DNA of 64,000 nucleotides, from the NCBI RefSeq assembly GCF_028372415.1, contig NC_092875.1, forward strand, positions 51,274,771-51,338,770, given 5' to 3'. Within the stretch, counting starts at the first letter, position 1. Each line of letters starts with the position of its first letter. Below the pieces are notes generated by a model. That model had not been told where the DNA came from and did no database searches. It saw only the letters and a program-made list of their open reading frames with translations. Positions 1 through 11,079 of the stretch are shown one piece after another. Source of the stretch: Notamacropus eugenii (taxonomy: Eukaryota; Chordata; Mammalia; Diprotodontia; Macropodidae). The translations under genes were made by a program, and so were the position numbers.

Positions 1-1920
1 GGTGTAATGTTCAGTGAGGCTGGGAAGATAGATTGGGATGGGTTTGTGAAAGGCTTTAAAAGCCAGATAGAGGAGTGTTGATTTGAACAGAGGCTGTGAA
101 GGGAAGCCACCAGAATTGATTGAGTAATGGAGAGACATTTTTGGGGTAATCATTTTGGTTTTAGTGTATATATGCTCCAGCAAGGTGAGAAACCAGATAG
201 GAGGATGTTGTGAAAATCTAGATGAGAGGTGATAAGGGCCTGAACCAGGGTGCTAGCTGTGGGAGTAGGGACGAGGGGTAAGAGAGGAGATATGTCATAT
301 GGGTAAAAATAACAAGGTTCAGCAATTGCTTGAATATGTTGGGTGAGGAAGAAGAAGAAACATAGGATAATGTCAAAATTACTAACTTGGGAGTCTGGAA
401 ACACGATGGTACCTTCAGCAGAAACCGAGAATCCTGAGAAAGTGTTGTGTTTGTAGGGAAAGATAAGGAGTTCAGTTCTGGATGTATTGAGTTTGGGATG
501 TGCAATAAGCATTTGGAGGATGAAAACTCAGCTATATAGATCTGGGAGCCATTTGCATAAAGCTGATGGTCAAACACATGGGAGCTAGTCAGTTTACCTG
601 GAAAAAGAGTGTAGAGAAAGCAGAGAAGAAGGTTTAAGGAAGAGTCATGGGGGACATCCACAGGTAGGGACATGATATGGAAGAGCTAAGAAAGGAGAGT
701 AAGAAGTCACATAAGAGGAAAATCAGGAGAGATCACCATCAAAAAAATCAGTAGAGGAAAGGAAAGAGTCTCTAGGGGAAAGAAGTGGTCAAACAGAACA
801 GAAGGCAGTAACGAGGTACAGAAGAATGAGTAATGAGAAAAGACCATCCGAGTTGAAAATGAAGAGACCATTGGTAACAGTGGAGAGAACAATTTCAGTG
901 CAGTGATGAAGTTAGAAGCCAGATTGCAAAGAGAAGGGATTGGGAACGAGCAATGTGCTACTCACCTTGTGCCCGAGAAATGAGGATTTAAAATGCAGAA
1001 TGAGATATACATTGTTTAAACATGGTCAAGGTGAGAGTTTATTTTGCAAGACTATGCGTATTTGTTATGAAGGGTTTTTTTTATTGTGCAGTTGGGGTGA
1101 GGTACAGTGAGAGGAAGAGATAATAAATGCTTGCAAAGTATCTAAATATATTCTAAAAGAAAAATGGAAAAAAAATTAAATTATATTAATAAAAAAGACT
1201 CATAAAAAAAGGAGTCCGAGGAAAGGAAATGGAGTCTGTAAGTGTAGATAACTTTTTCAAGGAGTTTGACTAAGAAATGGAAGACAGATATAAGATAATA
1301 GTATGAGTGGAAGGTAGGGTCCAGTGAAGATTTTTTTTTTTTAGTTGGAGAAATTTGAGAGAGAGAGAGAGAGAGGATATGACTGAAGTTACAATTTGAC
1401 GGAGAAAATGGAAGGGATGGGAACAACTTCAATGAAGAAAGGTTGTCTTTGTCAAGGAAAGGGGCCACTTCTTTGTCAGAGACTGGTGGAGAGGGGGACA
1501 GAGTAGGAGATAATGTTAAGGAGTTTTGAGATGGAGAGGAGTGAATGGTCTCAGCCAAGTCCTCAGGTAAAAAACAGTGGAAGGGGTAATGTGGAAGATT
1601 TGAGGAGTGAAGAGAAGTTTCAGAATAGCTTTTGTGGGGAGTAAGACAGGGAATCAGATAGAGAAGAATAAGAAGACTGCCTTGTTGCAGTGAGGACCCA
1701 GTTGAGGTTGGAGAACATGAATTGGTCATGTGTCATCTGGTCACCATGGTTGTGTGACTTCCTCCAGCTCCATTTAGCAGCACTTGAATAGGTGTGGATG
1801 AAGGAGGTGATTGGTGGGAATGATCCAGGCTAGGGCTGCAAAAAGATGAGGAGTGATGGGACAATTTGGGGAAGGATTGGTGATGGTATTTAGGATAGGT
1901 GGGATCATAGGACTGTGTAT
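1..1920 (-). repeat. LINE L2 fragment (antisense, reverse-transcriptase part)
   Basis: Read on the minus strand, this purine-rich stretch gives degraded L2 reverse-transcriptase sequence. Around 218-673 there is a piece resembling the L2 'YADDSQIYI' active-site region (here YANGSQIYIA), and around 1181-1729 a more N-terminal ORF2 piece. The frame breaks repeatedly, so this is a very old dead copy. Its left end is cut by the window. It would lie in an upstream intron of SAXO5. Confidence 0.7.
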
Positions 1921-1924
1921 TTAG

Positions 1925-2075
1925 AACTAACTGGGAACTTAGAGAGTGAGTCATTAGTTTACAGATAAGGACTTGCCTGGAGTCACATGGCCAGTAAGTA
2001 TCTGAGGTGTGATTTGACACCCCACCCCCCCCTCGTTCTGATTTCAGTTCTATCCACTACACATTAGGATGGCTG
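1925..2075 (-). repeat. MIR-type SINE fragment
   Basis: Antisense MIR core: a degraded 'acagataagg...cttgcctggagtcacatggccagtaag' pattern followed by 'ttctatccactacac', the reverse complement of a tRNA-derived SINE head. A short C-run interrupts it. Confidence 0.6.
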
Positions 2076-2225
2076 AAGAGAGTTGAGGGCATGGATCTAA
2101 CTTGGGGAATGAACTGGGCCAGTAGGTACCTGGTGGGACCTAGAACTCCAGAGTAGACTCAGGTGCATCTTCTACCTGCTCCTTGGGGCTTTGCCCTTCT
2201 CTCTCCCTCTGTCTTTCCATGGCAG

Positions 2226-2341
2226 GTATAACAAGGAAGAAGCTGCAGCCAATGTTTTCCAGGTACACATCCAGCCTGGGGATGGCCACTTCCATGCTTA
2301 TCTCCCAGGTTACAAGGACATGGCTTCTGTGGATACATCTG
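2226..2341 (+). CDS. SAXO5: SAXO5 coding exon (first in window)
   Basis: The acceptor is ...ccatggcag and the donor is gtaggc. The first base completes a codon from an upstream exon. It encodes [20 protein letters not shown] through [12 protein letters not shown] and ends in phase 1. Confidence 0.8.
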
Positions 2342-4895
2342 GTAGGCAGGGGCAGGGTCTGGGTTCCAGCTGGCGCAAGGCAGGGCAGAGTCAGGATTAG
2401 GGACAAGGGCAGAGATAGAACTGAGACAGGGAAAGTGACAGGCAAGGATGGGAGGCATGTTGGATAGGGGAGGCTAGTGGGAAGATGACAAATCAGGTGT
2501 GATGGGTGGCCCCACATATGTTTCCCCTAAACAGAACCGGTCTTCAAGCAGCAAACAATACCAGATTCATTACTACTGAAGGGAGACCAAGACCCTGAAA
2601 GATCCCGGGAAAGAAACAACTTCACCACAAATCACCACTCCTTTACTTGGGTCAGTCCCTGCTTTCCCAGCAGGGATTCTATTCTCTTGATGGTGGAAGT
2701 TTTTTGGGTGATAATCTTTACTTTTTGAAGCACTTTCCTAACCATCTTATCAGTGTACAACTGGTTACATGGAGGTGGGACGAGAGAGACATAGGACAGG
2801 AATCACTTTCCTCTCTTGTTACAGATAACGAAACTGAGACCCAGAGAGGAGAAGAGACTTGCCCAAAGTCACACACTGAGTGAGTGGCAGAGATGAAAGA
2901 ACATTGGTCTACCCATTCCCAGTTCAGGGTTCTGTCTCTTGCACAAGCAACCAATCAGTAAACATTTATTAAGTACTTATTACATGTCAGGCACTGTGTT
3001 AAGTGCTGAAGATACAAAAAAGAAGCAAAAGACAGTCCTTACCCATAAGGAACTTCCAGTCTAATGGGGGAGACCACATGCAAACAAATATACAAGATAA
3101 ATAGGAAATAATTAATTGGGGGAAGTCACTAGAATTAAGAGGGGTTGGGGAAGGCTTCCTATAGAAGGCTTAATTCTAGTTGGGACTTAAAGGAAACCAG
3201 GGAGGCCAGTAGTCAGAGCATTTCAGGCATTTAGGGGAAATATATGTGGGGCCACCCATCACATGGGGGAGAGTCAGAGAAAATGCCCAGAGCTCAGAGA
3301 GTATTTTGTTCAGCCAGGAGGTCAGTGCCACTGGGTCAAAAAGTACAGGTCAGGGAGTAAGATGTTAGAAGACAAGCAAGTTTGGAGGCGGGGCAAAGTC
3401 ATGAAGGGCAGAGGGTTTTGTATTTGATCCTGGAGGTGATAGGGAATTTATTGAGGAGGGGGTAACATGATTAGACCTGAGTTTTAGGAAGATCATTTTA
3501 GTGCCTGAATGGAGTGGGGAAAAGATTTGAGGCAGGCAGACCCACCAGCTGGCTATTTGTAATAGTCCAGGCATGAGGTGATAAGGAACTGCACCAAGGT
3601 TTAGGCAGTGTCAGAGAAGAGAACATGTTGCATAGGTAAAATTAACAGGCCTTGGCAATAGTTTGGATGTGGGCAGTGAGAGATAGTGAGGAGTCCATAA
3701 CTCCTAGGTTATGAGCCTTGGGATGGGAGGATGGTGTTACCCTTGATGGTATTAGTGAAGTTAGGAGGGGGTAAGGATTTAGAGAGAAAGATAATGAGTT
3801 CTGGTTTATATGTGTCAGTGTTTAAGATGTCTACTGGATATCCAGGTTGAGATGTCTGAAAGGCAGTCAGAGAGGTGAGATTGGAGGTCAGCAGAGAGGT
3901 TGAGGCAGATAGATTTAAAAATCATTAGGTTAGAGATGGTATTTACATCCATAGGAGCTGAGGAGATCACCAAGTGAAGTATTATATGAGGAGATGAGAA
4001 GAGGGCCTAGCTCAGAATCCTGAGGGACAGCTATGGTTACAGGAGGATCCAGCAAAGGAGACAAAGAAAGAGCAGTCAGTGAGGTAGGAGGAGAATCAGG
4101 AGAGAGTGCAAACCTGCTCACCTCCTGCCTCATCTCTCTAGCTACCCTCAATGTAACTTCTGACCTAGGTATCTGGGGAAAGGTCCTGGCCAGGACCCTT
4201 TTCTGTGCCTCAGAAAGAGCAGTAAGGGGCCATCCTTAGGGGTATCCAGCTGGGCTCTGGTTCTCAGAGCTCTTAGTGCTCAATGACTTCAGGGATGGGA
4301 GGACGTGGAGAACCCTGGCAGCACAATAATAGAGAGCATTTCTCTAGTACTTTACAAAGGTTACCTCCTTGGATCCTCAAAACAGCCCTGAGAGGTGGGT
4401 GCTATTATAATCCCCATTTTATAGTGAGGAAACTGAGGCAAACAGAGAGTAAGTGAATTACCCCAGGTCACAAAGCTAGTAAGTAAATCTTAAGGCAGGA
4501 TTTTAAATTGGGGGTCTCAGAGGTCTTCTAATTGAACCCCTTTCCATGATGACTGAAGGCCACAGGAAGTTAGATGAATTTCTTGAGGTCAGCATTCTTT
4601 CCATTGTATCACATGATTTTCAGGCTGTGGGTAATTTTACTACTGGGCACCTTCTTAGATGTTAACTTTGGTTCTGTGAAATTCTGATCCTTGGTATTGC
4701 TATCTTTTTCTTCTTTCCTTCCTTGCTTTCCTCCTTCCTTCCTTCCCCTTTCCCTCTTTGTTTCCTTCCCTCCCTTTTCCTCCCCTTCCTTCTTTCTTTC
4801 CTTCCTTCCCTCCTTCTTTTTCTTTCTTTCTTTTTTCTTTCTTTATTCCTTCCTTCCTTCCTTTCTTTCTTTTTTCTCTTTCTTCCTTTCTTTTT

Positions 4896-4949
<54 letters not shown>

Positions 4950-4984
4950 TTCCTTCCTTCCTTCCTTCCTTCCTTCCTTCCTTC

Positions 4985-5038
<54 letters not shown>

Positions 5039-8000
5039 CCTGTTACACTTTTAGATATTTGGTTTTGTAAAACACATGGGCAGTTTTTAATCTCAGCCTC
5101 TTTTTAATATATATGTATATATGTATACATATATAATATATATGCATATATAATGTATATATGTATAATATACATACATATTATTACTATCTTCTGTTTC
5201 TATGTTACCCTTGTATTTCCCCTTGTATCCTTCTCCTTCCCCACCCCCAGACAGAGAGGCATCCTTTATAACAAAGGATTAAAAAAATAAAAAAGAGTAA
5301 CAAGGAAAAACAAATTCAGCAAATCAGACATTAAAGCAATCTTCTGCAGGCAGGAATAGACCTCCCTTCCTCCTCCCCTCCTCCCTCACTTCTGCAAAGG
5401 AATAGGTGGGGCATGTCTTCTCCGATCTCTTCATTTCCCACCTGGCTTTTCAGCGACCTTTCGTTCGCTATCTTCTCCTGTTAGATTTAAAGCCACTTAA
5501 AGGTAAAATTGCCTTTCTTTTTTTATATTTGTTTCTCCCACTCCCAGTACCATGCCTGATACTTAATAAATGTTTATTGACTGAAAACTTGGAAACAAGC
5601 CTCTTCCTTTTTTCAGTTTGAGAACTTTATGCTCACATTAACCAAACTTTAGGCAAATATTTTTAGTAGGTCTCTATAGGTTCCCTTCATCTCTGGTCAA
5701 TAGGTCCCTCATTCTCATATTTTAAGTTGTGGTCATAGAAATAAAAATCTAAAGTTGAAAGGGACCTCAGAAACCATCTCCAGAGGTGGGGAACCTACAG
5801 CATCGAGGTCACATGTGGTCCTCTGGGTCCTTGGGTCCTTGGGTGCAGCTTTTTGACCAAGTCCAAGTTTTACAGAACAAATCCTTTTCTCAAGGGGATT
5901 TGTTCTATGAAGTTTGCATTCAGTCAGAGGGCTGCACTTGAGGGCCTGGAGGACCACATGTGGCCTCGAAACCGCAGGTTCTCCACCTCTGTAACCATTT
6001 CTTCCTTTCACAGATGAAGGAACTGAAGCCCAAGGCAGGGTGTGCTGGAGCCATCTCTAACGTAACTAGTTGTTAAGTTTTCAACCTGAGCATTTAGACT
6101 TTGGAAATCTGTAAATGCCACAAATCAGGGCTTGTTATTTTGTTAATGGTCTAGACTTAAAGTGACAGAGAAAATGGTAATAATATTTACTTCCTAAAAT
6201 GGTTACCCTGACATTTATTAGAAGCACGCTTGACATTAAAGAGGTATCAAGGAAAATTTTTTTACAGCAGAGTTCAGAGGAATTGACCACTTTGGCCAAA
6301 GCAGGCCCCCACCCTGTTTTCAGGAGGAGGGAGCCCTGAATATAGAAGAGAGATGAGCTATATACTGTTAGTTCAAGACAGATCCTCCCACCAGGAGACG
6401 GATTGGTCCATTCTCCATTAGGTCACCCTCTTCTCTACATGCCCATTATGTAGCCGCTCTTAGTGTGATTGTCCATCCCAAACATGCTTTAACATAAGAC
6501 CCATGATCAGAATATGGAGGGATAATTTTGTGCGGGGTGTGTCTGCTTATATGCATGAGGTTCATTAAGCAAGCACAGTGAAGAAAAGCCTTCTCCAGGT
6601 AACTCTAGGTCATTTTTCTTGGCTAGTTCCAGCTAGCTGTAGATTTGGTTCCTTTATCAAAACTTTGTAATTTTCTGAAGGCCACTGTCTGTCTTTTGTT
6701 TGCTTGCATCCACCTGCAGTCTGCTGGCCTTCTTATTATCTAACTTATTCTCAGTGACTTCATCAATTAACAATAACTTACTGTAGAAACTGAACTTCTG
6801 CTGTCTCTCACCCATTCAAGGCCTTTTTTCAGCCGACTGACTTTTTCTTTCTTGCAGCCACCCCAAATATGTCCTACCTTCCAGATAGGCCAGTCTTCTT
6901 ATAGTATCCTCAACACCTGAGGCTCATTTTTCATTCTATTCCCTCCTAGATAAAGCCTGAAGAAGGTACCAGGAAACAAACTGATATGCTGAAAAGTCAT
7001 GTGATCTTGGGGGAGAGAAATCCGAAGTCAAAAGTCATGGTCACCACACACCAGAAGTATTTCTCATACCCCAAACCGTCTTCATCAGGGATAGTAAAGA
7101 GTCGTTTCCTCTTTGAAAGTAATATCAAGATGGGTACCAATGGTGAGGTTATAGAACCTATGGGAGTTTGTCAACCAGGGTCATTGAGTGCCCTGCTTTG
7201 CCCTGACTCTTTGCTAGCTGTGACAAACAACCTGACCAATGTTTCTGCTCAGGCTAGAGCCTCCTGTTGGGTTCTTGGGAGGCTGGGTTTTTATGGACAG
7301 CTCTAACCTTGAGGCTTGGAGATATAGGCTGACTAGCCTCATGTCAGCTCCTTCAGGCCTAGGGATCCTCTCACCTCTGGCCTCTAGCTCAGTCCCCTAT
7401 CTTCAGGATTTCAAGCCCCTTCTTCACCCTTAGTTCTTGCCCACAGAGATGGATTTCCTGACGACCTCGAGGGAGTTGGGACCCCATTCGGTCAAGAAGA
7501 ATCCAGTGGCTGAGGAGATAAAGGAGAGGGTAACAGACCCAGGGCTTTGGGGAGAGGGAAGGACAGAGGATTATTCTCCCTGTTGTCCCCTAACACTCCT
7601 ATTCCTTAGTCTCTGTTAGGGAGATCTCTTTTAGCAATTTACTCAAATCTAAAACCAAATATGATAGAGGTGGGCTGGTGAAGACCCTCAAATCACCTCT
7701 GTCATGCTCTTTTTCCCTTCTCCATTCACAATTTGTTCCCTAGGATCTCTTCAGCCCCAATTTCCAGCACTGCCCTTGTCAGAGTTCACAATGTCATCGA
7801 TGAGGCTGGGGACTGCCAAGGTTGTGTCTGATTATGGGGACTGAGTGAAAGGATGATGGGGAATCTCTGGTATCATAGGGGGATCTTTTTGTGTCTCCTT
7901 AGGTTCAATATACCCACATCCTACCCCCTCAACCTGACCATGAATTTTCCACCGAATATAAGGACAAGTACCCGTTCAAATATGTTGGCCCATTGGTCCT

Positions 8001-8085
8001 GCGGGAGAGCAACTTTCAAGAGAGTAGCGTGCCCCTGGGCTTGCCGAAGCGCTGGTCAGGCAAAGAGGTTGTGATTCCCTGTTGA
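2226..8085 (+). CDS. SAXO5: SAXO5 (TEX45/C19orf45), 3' part: stabiliser of axonemal microtubules 5
   Basis: Five exons (2226-2341, 2535-2650, 6950-7142, 7447-7529, 7903-8085) join in phase to encode the last 229 residues, ending at TGA 8083-8085. The gene call rests on position (immediately upstream of ZNF358 and MCOLN1, as in human) and on SAXO-like short motifs such as '[19 protein letters not shown]' and '[14 protein letters not shown]'. SAXO proteins bind along microtubules of cilia and sperm tails; this member is mainly testis-expressed in human. The human protein is about 500 residues, so roughly the N-terminal half lies left of the window. All junctions are GT-AG and every phase agrees (1, 0, 1, 0). 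No clear AATAAA was found just after the stop. The identity is inferred mainly from synteny and remembered family style. Confidence 0.75.
2535..2650 (+). CDS. SAXO5: SAXO5 coding exon
   Basis: The acceptor is ctaaacag and the donor is gtcagt. It encodes [17 protein letters not shown]... to [11 protein letters not shown], entering in phase 1 and leaving in phase 0, which matches the next exon. The intron that follows is 4.3 kb and repeat-filled. Confidence 0.75.
2815..2955 (-). repeat. MIR-type SINE fragment
   Basis: Contains the antisense MIR core 'acagataacgaaactgagac', followed by 'cttgcccaaagtcacacactg'. Confidence 0.6.
2956..4120 (-). repeat. LINE L2 (antisense, 3' end through RT)
   Basis: It starts with the antisense L2 3' end ('acatttattaagtacttat', 'gtcaggcactgtgttaagtg') and continues into the RT region. 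The minus-strand translation near 3990-4060 has '[20 protein letters not shown]', a worn version of the L2 motif before YADD. About 1.2 kb in one piece, inside a SAXO5 intron. Confidence 0.8.
4330..4515 (-). repeat. MIR-type SINE
   Basis: Antisense MIR: 'ccccattttatagtgaggaa' then 'actgaggca', then the 'caggtcacaaagctagtaag' box. Confidence 0.65.
4700..5038 (+). repeat. (CTTT)n/(CTTC)n pyrimidine microsatellite
   Basis: About 340 bases that are almost pure pyrimidine on the + strand, made of alternating blocks of cttt and cttc tetranucleotides. The long frames here (strings of S, F, L, P) are artefacts of repeat periodicity. It sits in a SAXO5 intron. Confidence 0.95.
5105..5182. repeat. TA-rich low-complexity tract
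   Basis: Alternating tatata/tgtatacata sequence with several local palindromes such as tatatgcatata. Confidence 0.85.
5480..5592 (+). repeat. L2-type 3' tail
   Basis: Sense L2 3' end: 'cagtaccatgcctgatactt', then 'aataaatgtttattgactg', preceded by 'gccacttaaaggtaaaattg'-like 3' UTR. Confidence 0.55.
5780..5992. mobile_element. hAT-type miniature inverted-repeat transposon
   Basis: Long terminal inverted repeats: the left end 'cagaggtggggaacctacag' matches the reverse complement of the right end (cagaggtggagaacctgcgg), and both arms carry the palindrome ccacatgtgg or a near copy. It is flanked by 8-bp direct repeats, aaccatct at 5772-5779 and aaccattt at 5993-6000 (one mismatch). A CAG...CTG end with an 8-bp target duplication is typical of hAT elements. 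It has no coding capacity. A relative lies at 54525-54723. Confidence 0.8.
6001..6949. other. SAXO5 intron, no recognised feature
   Basis: Ordinary intronic sequence. I see no exon with matching phase, and no repeat I can name with confidence. Confidence 0.6.
6950..7142 (+). CDS. SAXO5: SAXO5 coding exon
   Basis: The acceptor is ccctcctag and the donor is gtgagg. It encodes [20 protein letters not shown] through [14 protein letters not shown], and leaves in phase 1. The segment 'HVILGERN...VTTHQKYF' is the most SAXO-like part. Confidence 0.8.
7447..7529 (+). CDS. SAXO5: SAXO5 coding exon
   Basis: The acceptor is gcccacag and the donor is gtaaca. The first two bases complete a Glu codon. It then encodes [20 protein letters not shown] through EEIKER and ends in phase 0. 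Confidence 0.75.
7903..8085 (+). CDS. SAXO5: SAXO5 terminal coding exon
   Basis: The acceptor is gtctccttag. It encodes [20 protein letters not shown] to GKEVVIPC and the stop TGA. A second frame is also open here, but its product looks random and its phase does not fit the previous exon. Confidence 0.7.
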   Translation, partial: VQYTHILPPQPDHEFSTEYKDKYPFKYVGPLVLRESNFQESSVPLGLPKRWSGKEVVIPC

Positions 8086-8439
8086 GGAGGGCTAGCCCTG
8101 CTGCTGTGGGCATCCTCTCTCCTTGTTCATCACAGATTCTACCTACCTTTAGCCCATTATGGACACCTGCCCCTTCCCCATCACAGACTCTGCCCTGTCC
8201 ATCCACAGAAGATGGTCCCAAGTTAGAGCAAAAGGAAAACAAGGTTTTCTCTAATTTTAAGAGTTGTGACCTGAGTACATAGTTCGTGACAGAGGAAGGG
8301 GCAAGCTTGGGAACACACTCTTGTAAACTTCTGGGTTCAGTTCCTGGGAATGCTGCTTTAAGTAGGACCGTCTGCTTCCTTACACCCACCTCCTTACACC
8401 CAGTAATTGCTAAAGCATCGCCAGCAATCTCAGTCAGTT

Positions 8440-8850
8440 GGAGGCCCCATGGCAGGATGTGGGTGTGGCCATCTCTTAGGAAGGACATTGATAAGCTGGA
8501 GTGTATCCAGAAAAAGGGTTCAAGAAGGTAAGGGGTGGGCCATGTTATATGGGGGCTATGTTGAAGGAAACTGGGATGAGAAGAAAGACTTAGGGAGGAA
8601 AGACATGGGAATTGCCTTTGAATAATTGAAAGGGGGATGAGACTGGTCTGGCTACTCCAGGGGGATGAAATAGGAACACTGGGGGAAGACACAGAGAGAC
8701 ACCAAATAAGGAAGGAATTACTAAGAGTTGTCTGTCATTGGAGGTATCCAAGAAGGGGCTGAACCAACTCCTGTCAGGAAGAGATGCTCCTGTGGAAGAG
8801 ATCCTCCCTGATCTGAAAGGAGATTGAGCTGGAAACCTCTGAGCTCTGAC
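8440..8850 (+). repeat. LINE L3/CR1 3' fragment
   Basis: Matches the well-known L3/CR1 3' region: 'ggaaggacattgataagctg', then 'gagtgtatccag', later 'attggaggtatccaagaagg'. It lies just downstream of SAXO5. Confidence 0.7.
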
Positions 8851-9028
8851 AGAGGAGACAGAGGAGGGAAATGACATTCCTGGGGAGCTCACGGGCTGAT
8901 GGGGGAAGATGACAGGACAGCAAATTCAAGGCAGCATTAAGAACATGACATCTTGAAGCTAGGAGATTCCTTAGAACAGGGGATGTCAGTTTACTCTTTA
9001 GGAAAGATGGCAAAGATGGCTGGTAAAG

Positions 9029-9348
9029 ATGGCTCAGTAGTTTGTGAACAACAAGCTCAAAGCTGCTAAGGTAGTGGTCTTCATCAAGCCCACTTGCCTT
9101 TACTGCAGAAAAACTATACTGCTTCTCAAGCAACTGCCTATTAAACAGGAGTCCTTGGAATTTTTCGACATAACAGCCCATAGGGATACAAATGCAATCC
9201 AAGATTATTTGCAACAGCTAACAGGGGCAAGAACCATCCCTCGGGCTTTTATTGGTAAAGATTGTATTGGTGAATGCTCAGATCTCATGGCCCTGGAACA
9301 GGATGGCCAGTTGCTCCAAAACTTCAACAAATTGGAGTGTTACAGTAA
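9029..9348 (+). pseudogene. GLRX: Glutaredoxin-1 (GLRX) processed pseudogene
   Basis: Intronless copy of the full cytosolic glutaredoxin reading frame, from ATG 9029 to the ancestral TAA 9346-9348. The protein aligns end to end with human GLRX as remembered: 'KVVVFIKPTCLYC' (the active site is CPYC in the parent, so Pro is replaced by Leu), 'EIQDYLQQLTGARTVP'-like (here NAIQDYLQQLTGARTIP) and 'FIGKDCIG'. Two disabling changes are visible. Codon 4 (parent Glu) is TAG at 9038-9040. One base is missing near 9320, so the ancestral ending LQQIGVLQ-stop is out of frame and the main frame runs on to 9382. A mostly open 112-codon frame survives from 9044, but it lacks an ATG near its start, so I treat it as dead. 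Confidence 0.88.
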
Positions 9349-10387
9349 CTTCCAGGCACTTGGAAAATGGAATCTTATATAATGTTGTGCTGGAACACAC
9401 CAATTTTGCCTCTCTTTCAACGCCTCCTATCCTACAAGAACACTTTATTTTAATTTCTAAAATGTTAAATCAGAAAAGGTTTTTTTTTCCCCTTCTGGAG
9501 ATGTTACTCCTCCTATTGTCTTTCATATTCCCAAATTGATCTAGTGTCTTATAAGTTCTTAGCCAGCTCAATATTAAGAGGTCCTTCAGCTCACCCCAAT
9601 CCTGCGGGAGAACTTCAGTGCACCTTACTCCAGTTTTCTATTTTCTTCAGTCTTTATCTTGTGATTCCAAGATATTCTTGATTTTACTCTGGTTTAATCT
9701 TCTAGATTCTAAAGGTTTTGTTTTTTTTTTTACCAGGCTTTGACTTGGAATTGAACAAGTTTAAAATCAGAGATTTAGAGTTTGGGAGCTGGAAGAGGCC
9801 TCAGAGATTTAAATGACTGGCTGAAGTATCTTCTTGAAAGCGCTTTCTCCTGTCCTTCACATTTTCTTTCCATTTGCTAGGGTTCCCAGGCTATCTTTAC
9901 CTAGGATCACAGATTTAGGGTTGGAAGAAAGGACCTGAGAGATCATCTGCTCTATCTCACTCACTTCACAGATGAACTGAGTGTGGGGAGCAGATCAATC
10001 TGGTAACTGTCCTAACATTCTGACAGCCTTATTTCAGACTATAGGTCTTTTTAAAAACTGAGAATCATTCAACTCAAAGTTTTACTTTTGTTCTAGCATT
10101 AACAAGCACTGATAATAGTCACAATTCTCAGGAAGTGGTTTCATTTCCTAGAACTTCTTGTTCTAGAGGTGATCCATTGCTGAGTCAAATTCCTATCAGC
10201 TTCTTAAAAATCACAGCCATAATATAAAATATAAAAGGGTGAATGAAATGTATGACTTAGAATTATATACAATTTAAATCATGTATAATTTCAATGGGCA
10301 TCAACTAAAATAATAGCTTTGGGTTGGTTTTATCTTTAATAATCATGAAATAAGAGATATTAATTGCAAAAAAAAAAAAGGGGGGGG
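9349..10387. other. Possible GLRX 3' UTR remnant and small SINE/L3 scraps
   Basis: The first part may be 3' UTR of the GLRX copy. Short pieces such as 'cacagatttagggttggaag' with 'gatcatctgctctatctcac' (about 9900-9985) look like MIR/L3 tails. An A-run plus G-run (10368-10388) could be the tail of a retrocopy, but I could not match target-site repeats around it. Confidence 0.35.
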
Positions 10388-10483
10388 GATGCCAGAGCTG
10401 GGAGGGTCCTTAGAACAAAGAAGGTCAGTGCTGGGAGGGTCCTTAGAACCCAGGATGCCAGAGCTAGGAGGACCCTTAGAATG
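10388..10483 (+). repeat. 33-bp tandem repeat, about 2.9 copies
   Basis: Units at 10388-10420, 10421-10453 and 10454-10483, built on 'agctgggagggtccttagaa'. A related single unit lies upstream of the GLRX copy, at about 8945-8985. Confidence 0.75.
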
Positions 10484-10809
10484 CACTTCAATAAATGTGT
10501 GATCTCATTGGTGTTCACATTCTCCCCATTGGTGCAGCTTGCAACCCGTCTAGCAATTCTCTGGCAATTCTTATCAATGTCCTTCTATAAATCCTTCCTA
10601 GAACATTTACTCGATGTGCTGGGGGCCTTCTTCTGTATCTCTTAGCAATCTGTGGATGCTGGTACAATAATGGAGCATGACAGTCTTATTACCTCATTCA
10701 TTATAAGACCATCCCACTTTTTTAGGGTTGCCTTTCACACCACCTCTCACCTATTCCATCTACTGGTGCAATCAACTCACAGGCAACATTGACACTGGGT
10801 TCCTGGAGG

Positions 10810-10985
10810 CAGAATGATAGAATACAAACAGCAGTGACTCTTGGAGTCAGAAGCCCTATGTTCAAATTCTGCCTTGCACATTTCCTACCTGGATAACCTT
10901 AACCTACTGAGGCTTCATTTTCTTCCCATGTAAGATGATGGAAGTGGATGGGAGGGGCTCTGATATCCCTTTGACATCAATGATT
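10810..10985 (+). repeat. MIR-type SINE
   Basis: Degraded sense tRNA SINE: 'ttggagtcagaagccctatg', then 'ttcaaattctgccttgcac' and a worn 'tgaggcttcattttcttccc' box. Confidence 0.6.
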
Positions 10986-11079
10986 TGCAATTTTGACTGT
11001 TCTGAGATGGAGGTGTCCCACAGTATGGAGCCATAAGAGATCAAGGGGAAAAAAATTAATGTTAATAACTAACATTAGT

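Noticed and set aside
4691-5107. Long frames of Ser/Phe/Leu/Pro
   Set aside because: Produced by the (CTTT)n/(CTTC)n microsatellite in all three frames.
7750-7836. Candidate extra SAXO5 exon between 7529 and 7903
   Set aside because: In phase with its neighbours it hits a stop (cga tga), and exons 7447-7529 and 7903-8085 already join in phase 0.
9044-9382. Functional glutaredoxin gene
   Set aside because: Intronless, with a stop at codon 4 and a one-base loss near the C-terminus, and no promoter of its own. Called a processed pseudogene.
10388-10483. CRISPR-like direct repeats
   Set aside because: The 33-bp units are adjacent with no spacers, in a vertebrate genome.
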